Source: Pseudomonas syringae KCTC 12500 (GTDB lineage Bacteria; Pseudomonadota; Gammaproteobacteria; Pseudomonadales; Pseudomonadaceae). Taken from it: a stretch of 64,000 nucleotides of DNA. Positions within the stretch are counted from its first letter, which is position 1; each line of letters starts with the position of its first letter. Of the stretch, positions 55,589-64,000 are shown piece by piece. Below the pieces are notes generated by a model. The model made no database searches. It was given only the letters and a program-made list of their open reading frames with translations, and was not told the DNA's origin. The translations under genes and the position numbers were made by a program. The stretch is from NCBI RefSeq assembly GCF_000507185.2, contig NZ_AYTM02000002.1, positions 1,263,501-1,327,500 of the forward strand. Direction: 5' to 3'.

Positions 55589-56010
55589 GGAAATATCCTT
55601 ATAATTAAATGCGCACACATGGCTATGTGTGGGGCTATGAAAGCACTGTCACAATCACAGTCGGAAATACATGGCCACCTCTCAGAGTGAGGGGGGCTGG
55701 CGCTCAAGTGTTGTTCATGATAGCTGAGCGTAGTCATGAACTAATCTTTAGCAACATGAATCCATTAAACTCATGATGACCGGTTGAAACCGGACGCTCG
55801 TCTTTTAGGCGAGAATGCTTAGGCGAGCAGGTTTTATAGATCGATATAGCTGATGACGTCGCGCTTATTCCAGTGTCCTGTTTTCTAAATAACTCACTTT
55901 ACGTTTAATGTTTCAAGCGTCTCACGTCTCCGTGGGCTTTTATTCAACGTTTCCTGTCACTTTGCGTTGCAAAACGTATCGGATTGGCTGAGCAATTCGT
56001 AACGCTGTGA
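55589..56010. other. Upstream region of the TcA gene
   Basis: About 420 bases of rather AT-rich DNA with only short open frames and a small hairpin (CGGTTGAAACCG near 55781). It should contain the TcA promoter, but I cannot assign one. Confidence 0.4.
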
Positions 56011-56217
56011 ACCTCGGATAAATACAGATCCTGGGTGGAAAAGATTATTTACCTGGCCCGCGTCGATGGAATTCCTGTGGCACCAGGGCTGATCCATCTC
56101 AAGAGCAGAGAGCTGGAGGCAATCTTCGTATTGCCCGTATTCATGGACCAGGGCGGAAGCGCCCATGCTGTCTACACCTGACCATCGGACTACACCTGGC
56201 TGCGCAAACAACTGTAG
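56011..56217 (+). pseudogene. Probable gene relic of unknown family
   Basis: In one plus frame the DNA reads like protein: TSDKYRSWVEKIIYLARVDG, then PVAPGLIHLKSRELEAIFVL and PVFMDQGGSAHAVYT, a TGA at 56179, then PSDYTWLRKQL and TAG at 56215. An in-frame TGA also cuts it at 56008 with similar-looking text before it. There is no start codon with a ribosome-binding site. I do not recognise the family. Confidence 0.3.
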
Positions 56218-56398
56218 ATCAGACCGGCCGCTGCCCTGGCCCTCATTCAACAAGGCCCGCGCGCACCGTCCACAGCAAGACCAGCGGCCATCCCCCCTCA
56301 TCTGGCAATGAGGTATAGTGGCCATATATCATCACCCCTCTCAATCAAGGCGTGTGCCGTCGATAACGGTTCGGCTGGCATAAGTATGGAAGCTGCAC

Positions 56399-57484
56399 AT
56401 GCCGCAAAGAAGAAACCTGAAAAACTCTATTTTCGTCCCCTTGAAGCTGTCTCAATTGATCGGTCTTTTCAGTTGGGTTATCAGTTGGTGCCTGAATCCG
56501 TCCATTGATCGATCACTGGATATATTCATCTGCTGCGCGCTGGCGGGGGCGGCGCTGTCGATTATTGTCACGTCCAATAGCAGGAGCATGCTGGCGTGGC
56601 GTCTGTTCGGCATCATTTACATGGCATCGCTGACCTTTCTGTTCAATGAACAGGTCGAACGCATGGGCGTGGAAGCATCGATGTGGGGGTTGGTGGTCAC
56701 CTCCCTGCTCATCACAGGAATGAGCGTATTCTTCGTCAAGTTCATTGATTACATCGCTGCGGCGGCGTTGATCTGGTTGATCATGTGGCAAATGGACCTG
56801 ACGGCTGTTGGCGTCAACCATGCGCCGTTGTTTTATGTGTTCCTGATCAGCTCGACCTTGCTGGGCGGCTGCCTGAATGCAACCTTCCTGAGCCTGGTCA
56901 TGCAGACCATGACAGCCAGGGACCGTTATCAGGAACTGTCCGAAACCGACACACTGACGCATGCGCCCAATCGCCGCGCACTGGTTGCCAGTCTGAATAC
57001 TGCGCTGGCGTGCGCTGAAAAATCGTCGTTGTGGTTTGCCATGATTGATCTGGATCACTTTAAAAGTATCAACGACACCCATGGTCACGACGTGGGCGAC
57101 AATGTCCTTGTTGGGTTTGCGACACTCCTAAAAGGCACAAAGGGGCTGATCGCCTTTGGGCGTTTGGGTGGGGAAGAGTTTGGCGTGATCTTGTCGGCGG
57201 CGAACGCCACAGACGCTGTACACGCACTGGAAGAGTTGTTGACGCTCGCGCAAAAGGATGAAGCGGCTCAAGTCCCCTATTCATTCAGTGGAGGTGTGGC
57301 GAGTTTGTCGCGGGTTGAAACGGTCAGTGACCTGTTGAAAGAGGCCGATGAGAACCTGTATCACGCCAAGCGCAGTGGCAGAAAATGTATTTCCTTTGAG
57401 GGCAGGATAGTTTCGTCGAGCGCTGTAAGTACGACGAAGCAGAATCAAGCGACGCAATCAGTTGACGCGCCTACGCATGTGTAG
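56399..57484 (+). CDS. Membrane-bound diguanylate cyclase (GGDEF)
   Basis: 361 residues: an N-terminal membrane sensor of about five to six transmembrane helices (roughly residues 15-165, including ALAGAALSIIVTS and FVKFIDYIAAAALIWLIMW) and a C-terminal GGDEF domain with active-site motif RLGGEEFGVIL and substrate region DLDHFKSINDTHGHDVGD. The active half-site is intact, so c-di-GMP synthesis is expected. The inhibitory RxxD site normally five residues ahead is KGLI, so product inhibition is probably lost. The last 25 residues are polar. The input signal is unknown; the gene stands alone. Confidence 0.92.
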   Translation: MPQRRNLKNSIFVPLKLSQLIGLFSWVISWCLNPSIDRSLDIFICCALAGAALSIIVTSNSRSMLAWRLFGIIYMASLTFLFNEQVERMGVEASMWGLVVTSLLITGMSVFFVKFIDYIAAAALIWLIMWQMDLTAVGVNHAPLFYVFLISSTLLGGCLNATFLSLVMQTMTARDRYQELSETDTLTHAPNRRALVASLNTALACAEKSSLWFAMIDLDHFKSINDTHGHDVGDNVLVGFATLLKGTKGLIAFGRLGGEEFGVILSAANATDAVHALEELLTLAQKDEAAQVPYSFSGGVASLSRVETVSDLLKEADENLYHAKRSGRKCISFEGRIVSSSAVSTTKQNQATQSVDAPTHV

Positions 57485-57499
57485 CGCCCATCTCCCCCT

Positions 57500-57931
57500 T
57501 CAAACATTCCCGTACCGCCGCACCTTCGAATACCGATCGATATCCTCCCGCAGCGTCCAACCCTGCCCCTGCCAATAACGCCCGGCCGCTTCATTACTCT
57601 TCATCACGTCCAGATGACATTTGTAAATACCCAGCGCGTCCAGACACTCGAGGCAGCGTTCGACCAACTCATGGGCAATACCGCGCCCGCGATACTCGGG
57701 CAGCACAATCAAATGCTGCAGATAACCGCGGCGTCCGTCATGCCCGCACATCACGCAGCCGCACAAGGCGCCGTCCGCCTCGGCGACGAAACTCATGCCG
57801 GGGTTGCGTTCGAGGTAGCGCGCGGTGGCTTCGCGTGAATCGGCGTCGCGCAGGGAAATGCCCGGTGTGCTGCGCATCAGTTCGATGACCGCGTCGTAGT
57901 CGTCCAGGGTCATGCTGCGAATCGTGATCAT
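57500..57931 (-). CDS. GNAT family N-acetyltransferase
   Basis: 143-residue acetyltransferase (MITIRSMTLDDYDAVIELM start). The acetyl-CoA-binding motif A is HLIVLPEYRGRGIAHELVER, and motif B is around HLDVMKSNEAAGRYWQGQGW. The substrate is not predictable. Convergent with the diguanylate cyclase gene. Confidence 0.92.
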   Translation of the reverse strand: MITIRSMTLDDYDAVIELMRSTPGISLRDADSREATARYLERNPGMSFVAEADGALCGCVMCGHDGRRGYLQHLIVLPEYRGRGIAHELVERCLECLDALGIYKCHLDVMKSNEAAGRYWQGQGWTLREDIDRYSKVRRYGNV

Positions 57932-60591
<2,660 letters not shown>

Positions 60592-60612
60592 TGTGTTTGA
60601 TGTGCTGAGTTG

Positions 60613-60642
60613 AAAAAACGCCTCCCTTGTGGAGGCGTTTTG
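60613..60642 (+). terminator. Intrinsic terminator of katG
   Basis: AAAACGCCTC-CCTTGT-GGAGGCGTTTT, a strong stem-loop with flanking A and T runs, 23 bases after the katG stop. Confidence 0.9.
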
Positions 60643-60675
60643 TTTGCTGCGATCTAGCAGAGGACGCTGGTTTTA

Positions 60676-61980
60676 TCAGCGGCTCATCATGCTTGCCGCC
60701 TGCTCCGTCGCTTCGGTCGTTCTGGTCGCCAGCTTGCGGACTTCATCCGCCACAACCGCGAAGCCTCGCCCTGCGTCACCGGCGCGTGCAGCCTCGATTG
60801 CCGCATTGAGCGCCAGGAGGTTGGTCTGGCTGGCAATGCTCTGGATAGTGCCAACTATCTGGGTCAGTTGAGCGATGTTCTCTTCCAGGTTTTTCTGATG
60901 CTGTGCTTCGGTGTCGCGAAGAGCGTCCTGCTCATGCTTCAAATGCACATCCACCAACGCCCCCACCACCCTCAGCGGAACACCTTCGGGATTGCGGCGA
61001 GTCTGGCCGCGCGCACGGAACCAGCGATACTCCCCGGTTTTCATCTTCAGGCGGTACTCGATATCGAACGGAGTCTTGCCAGTCCGGTCATTCAAATGCG
61101 CACCGAACGCCGTCAGGCTTCGTTCCTTGTCTTCAGGGTGCAGCCGTGACGCCCAGCTATCCAGTACGTCGGGAAACTCTTCCACCGTTTCAAAACCCAG
61201 CAGACGCCTGAACTGTGGAGACCACCAGAAAGGATTGCGCGCATTGACCGGGTCGCCGGCAATGACCTCCATGTCCCAAAGACCGTCGGAGAGCATCTCT
61301 CGAGCCAGTTCGAATCGGGTAATGATCACATCGTGTTCCAGATCACGCTCAAGCTCATCATGGATATCCCGCAGAGATCCGGCGACCCGCAACGGCGTTC
61401 CGCGTGCGTCCCTTAACGTTTCGCCTTGGGCATAGAACCAGCGATAAGTGCCGTCCTTCATCGCCAGACGATTCTTGACGCGATACGGTGTATTGCCGGA
61501 ACGGTCATTCAGGTGTTTGGCAAATGCATCCAGCGTGGCTTGTTTATCCTGAGGATGAAGCCGGTCTGCCCAGCTCGCCAATACGTTGGGGAAGTCGCGC
61601 TCATCGTTGAAACCGAGAAGCTTGCGCAGTTGCTGCGACCACCAGAATCGATTGTTCGGGTTGACCGGATCGCCCGCGACCACCTCCATGTCCCAGAGGC
61701 CCTCGCTCGACGCGCGGTTGACCAGATCAAAGCGGGTTTCATAAGCGGCGGCCGAGGCAGAGGCTTCGCCCAGCAGGTGGCGGGCGGTTTCCAGTTCTTG
61801 CTCAAGCGCGGCAATACGTTGCTCGTCGAGGCGACGCTGGGTGCTCAGAGAGCTCCAGCATTCGAGTACCGCGCTTTTTTCAGCACATCCCCCTACTGAG
61901 GGCTCAGTGCCACCCTTTAGCGAGGAGATCAGTTGCTGAAGGGCTTTTTTGTCACGACGGGGGCTGAACAGGTGAAGCAT
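60676..61980 (-). CDS. Soluble chemoreceptor-like protein with two PAS domains and short MCP tip
   Basis: 434 residues from the ATG at 61980 ([18 protein letters not shown]); a longer in-frame opening to 62025 is less likely. A short coiled coil precedes two PAS_3-type domains that are internal duplicates: [17 protein letters not shown] with [13 protein letters not shown], then [17 protein letters not shown] with [13 protein letters not shown]. The C terminus is only the conserved signalling tip ([30 protein letters not shown]) and ends 25 residues later. No transmembrane segment. It probably links a cytoplasmic ligand, perhaps haem or flavin, to CheA or another partner; that is inference. 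Confidence 0.88.
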   Translation of the reverse strand: MLHLFSPRRDKKALQQLISSLKGGTEPSVGGCAEKSAVLECWSSLSTQRRLDEQRIAALEQELETARHLLGEASASAAAYETRFDLVNRASSEGLWDMEVVAGDPVNPNNRFWWSQQLRKLLGFNDERDFPNVLASWADRLHPQDKQATLDAFAKHLNDRSGNTPYRVKNRLAMKDGTYRWFYAQGETLRDARGTPLRVAGSLRDIHDELERDLEHDVIITRFELAREMLSDGLWDMEVIAGDPVNARNPFWWSPQFRRLLGFETVEEFPDVLDSWASRLHPEDKERSLTAFGAHLNDRTGKTPFDIEYRLKMKTGEYRWFRARGQTRRNPEGVPLRVVGALVDVHLKHEQDALRDTEAQHQKNLEENIAQLTQIVGTIQSIASQTNLLALNAAIEAARAGDAGRGFAVVADEVRKLATRTTEATEQAASMMSR

Positions 61981-62081
61981 GCTGTGGGCTCTCAAAGTAG
62001 GAGAAGTTGGCCGAGTCCCTGGCACGTCCCGTCTTTATCGTCCTGCCGCCCGGTTTCTGTAATGCCAGATTGCAATCAGAT

Positions 62082-63260
62082 TCACCCCCGCGGCGCAAAC
62101 CTGCGCAACGCAACCACACCCAACACAGCCGACAACACCGACCCGATCAGCACGCCCACCTTGACCTCGTCGACCAGTTCCGGCGCGCCCGGGAAGGCCA
62201 GTGCGCCAATGAACAGGCTCATGGTGAAGCCGATACCACACAATGCTGCGACGCCATACAACTGGCCCCAGTTGCTGCCGTCCGGCAAGCGGGCCAGGCC
62301 TGCGCGAATCGCCAGCGCGGCCATGGCGAATATGCCGACCTGCTTGCCGACCAGTAGCCCTAGCGCAACGCCAAGCGGGACCGGGTCCACGAGCTTGTCG
62401 GCGGTTATGCTCGACAGTGATACGCCAGCGTTGGCAAAACCGAAGATCGGTACGACGGCAAACGCCACCCACGGGTGCAGCTTTTCTTCCAGATGCAGCA
62501 GTGGCGAGCGAGCCTCTTCATCGGGTTTGCCCAACGGGATGCACAGCGCCAGCGCGACGCCCGCGAGGGTGGCGTGGATACCGGACTGGAGCATGAAGAA
62601 CCACAGCAGCGCGCCTACAACCAGGTAAGGCAGCAGTTTTTTAACACCCAGACGATTCAGCGCGACGAGCACGGCGATGGAGCCCAGCGCTGCCAGCAGC
62701 ATGGGAATGGAGAGATCGCTGGTGTAGAACAGCGCGATGATCAGCACCGCGCCGAGGTCATCGAGAATCGCCAGTGCAGACAGGAAGATCTTCAGCGACA
62801 GCGGCACGCGCTTGCCCAGCAGTGACAGCACACCCAGGGCGAATGCGATGTCGGTCGCTGCCGGAATGGCCCAGCCGCCGATAGTGTCTGGCCGCCCCCA
62901 GTTGAACGCCACGTAGATCAGCGCCGGAACCACCATGCCGCCCAGCGCCGCAAAGCCCGGCAAGGCCCTCTGGCTCCAGGAGGCGAGCTGGCCGGCGAGC
63001 ACCTCGCGCTTGATCTCCAGGCCAACCAGCATGAAGAAGATTGCCATCAGGCCGTCATTGATCCAGTGCGAAACCGACAACCCGGCGAACACTGCGTGCA
63101 GCGCGGCGAAGTAGCTGTCGGCCAGCGGTGAGTTGGCAACGATCAGGGCCGCCAGCGCAGCCGCCATCAACATCAGCCCGCCTGCGGATTCAGCAGCGAA
63201 GAAACGCGTGATGAACGCCAGCGCATTCGGGGATTCGATACGGGGGGTGGGTTTATGCAT
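62082..63260 (-). CDS. nhaA: Na+/H+ antiporter NhaA
   Basis: 392-residue inner-membrane antiporter with about twelve helices that expels sodium in exchange for protons at alkaline pH. The essential aspartate pair is seen in [18 protein letters not shown], and the preceding helix reads [17 protein letters not shown], matching the E. coli NhaA core. Stands alone, convergent with nothing, upstream of the chemoreceptor-like gene in the same direction. Confidence 0.97.
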   Translation of the reverse strand: MHKPTPRIESPNALAFITRFFAAESAGGLMLMAAALAALIVANSPLADSYFAALHAVFAGLSVSHWINDGLMAIFFMLVGLEIKREVLAGQLASWSQRALPGFAALGGMVVPALIYVAFNWGRPDTIGGWAIPAATDIAFALGVLSLLGKRVPLSLKIFLSALAILDDLGAVLIIALFYTSDLSIPMLLAALGSIAVLVALNRLGVKKLLPYLVVGALLWFFMLQSGIHATLAGVALALCIPLGKPDEEARSPLLHLEEKLHPWVAFAVVPIFGFANAGVSLSSITADKLVDPVPLGVALGLLVGKQVGIFAMAALAIRAGLARLPDGSNWGQLYGVAALCGIGFTMSLFIGALAFPGAPELVDEVKVGVLIGSVLSAVLGVVALRRFAPRG

Positions 63261-63426
63261 GACGGCTCCGCGGGGGTACAGCGCAAAAAGGCCGCAACCT
63301 TACCATCCGCAGAGCCTGTTGAAGCTCAGGTAAACCTGAGGATACAAATTAACGTTTCCCGGCCGAATACGCGCTGAAAAACGTCGTTGAACAACGCCTG
63401 CCGATCAGACGGGCGCCCCGCTCATG

Positions 63427-63603
63427 TCATTTCTTGACCGTTTCTTCGAGCGTAAAGCGGCCAAACGGGTTCTGGCCCAAGTGCTTGATGTTCTTGTGCG
63501 ACACGTTGATGTAGGGGCTGTGGTAGAGGTCGATCCAGTTGACGCCCGCATCGTGGTTGATCAGCAGATGATCCACGGTGACCTTGCATCTGAATTCGGC
63601 CAT
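63427..63603 (-). CDS. Small hypothetical protein
   Basis: 58 residues from the ATG at 63603 (MAEFRCKVTVDHLLINHDAG), ending PFGRFTLEETVKK. A TTG start at 63621 would add six residues. The composition looks protein-like, with ordinary hydrophobic alternation, but no ribosome-binding site is clear and no family is recognised. Confidence 0.45.
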   Translation of the reverse strand: MAEFRCKVTVDHLLINHDAGVNWIDLYHSPYINVSHKNIKHLGQNPFGRFTLEETVKK

Positions 63604-63771
63604 GCAAAAGCTGGGGGCCAAAAACCGTGTGCAGGCGGTGGTGCGTGCCGTTCACTACCGCTTACTCGACCACTGACCGGTTTATAGGCCAAAACCTATC
63701 ATTTTCTATAGTTATGAAACGCAAGACGCCGCGCTATGGTGCCCTCAAACTATCCAGCAGGGACCGCCGAC

Positions 63772-64000
63772 ATGGCAGATATGACGATCAAGGAAGGTTT
63801 TGCGCCCTTTGGCGACTATCATACGTGGTATCGCATCACAGGCGACCTGCACAGTCCCGACACTCCACTGGTCATTCTGCACGGCGGTCCCGGTTGTACG
63901 CACGACTACGTCGATTCGTTCAAGGACATCGCCAGCACCGGCAGGGCCGTTATCCACTACGATCAGTTGGGTAACGGGAAGTCGACCCACCTGCGCGAGG
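63772..64000 (+). CDS. Proline iminopeptidase-like alpha/beta hydrolase (5' part)
   Basis: First 76 codons of an alpha/beta hydrolase, continuing beyond the window. The start is the ATG at 63772 ([20 protein letters not shown]). The oxyanion-hole motif [14 protein letters not shown] and the block [13 protein letters not shown] are typical of proline-specific aminopeptidases. The catalytic Ser, Asp and His lie outside. Confidence 0.85.
   Translation, partial: MADMTIKEGFAPFGDYHTWYRITGDLHSPDTPLVILHGGPGCTHDYVDSFKDIASTGRAVIHYDQLGNGKSTHLRE

Noticed and set aside
55957..56325. Minus-strand 122-codon open frame upstream of the toxin gene
   Set aside because: Cys/Arg-rich translation without ribosome-binding site; the plus frame there reads more like a decayed protein.

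Overview
The window is a chromosomal segment of a fluorescent Pseudomonas, most likely the Pseudomonas syringae group. The gene order (gatCAB beside mreB; grpE-dnaK-dnaJ-dapB-carAB-greA; rlmE-ftsH-folP-glmM-tpiA-secG-tRNA-rimP-nusA-infB-rbfA-truB-rpsO-pnp; recN/fur/bamE; smpB-ssrA) is the Pseudomonas core arrangement, and the protein sequences and REP-type repeats fit. The species call is inference from remembered family sequences; no search was run.

Layout. Positions 1-4616 hold mreB (minus) divergent from the Glu/Asp-tRNA amidotransferase operon gatCAB (plus), followed by a repeat-rich gap. Positions 4995-14136 are mixed accessory-core genes: a small RlpA-like lipoprotein, a Ca2+/cation antiporter homologue with altered signature residues, a carboxymuconolactone-decarboxylase-like protein, an AEC permease, a Tat-exported PhoD-type phosphatase, an RlmI-like methyltransferase, and a large DUF748 envelope protein with its DUF2845 partner. 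Positions 14287-40861 are a long, almost entirely minus-strand housekeeping block: a BON protein, RNA turnover and translation (pnp, rpsO, truB, rbfA, infB, nusA, rimP, two tRNAs), secG, tpiA, glmM, folP, ftsH, rlmE, greA, carB, carA, dapB and the DnaK chaperone system. YhbY is the one plus-strand gene in it. Positions 41132-47800 carry recN, fur, bamE, rnfH, ratA, a neurotransmitter:sodium symporter homologue, smpB, a small secreted protein and tmRNA.

The accessory part is 47801-56400. Immediately downstream of ssrA, a common integration site, lies a 7.5-kb minus-strand gene for a Tc-toxin A component (TcdA/TcaA family). It is split into two reading frames at a run of nine G residues, and removing one G would restore a protein of about 2505 residues. 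No TcB or TcC gene and no integrase is visible. Its base composition is mosaic, with very AT-rich patches. The gap upstream of it holds only a probable gene relic.

Positions 56399-64000 return to chromosomal genes: a membrane diguanylate cyclase, a GNAT acetyltransferase, catalase-peroxidase katG, a soluble double-PAS chemoreceptor-like protein, the nhaA antiporter, a small hypothetical gene and the 5' part of a proline iminopeptidase.

Regulatory signals that can be read directly include a sigma-32 type promoter before grpE, a LexA-like box before recN, a leader before carA with a mini-ORF and an intrinsic terminator, a series of three terminator-like hairpins around the tRNAs ahead of rimP, and a -10 box so close to smpB that its mRNA should be almost leaderless.
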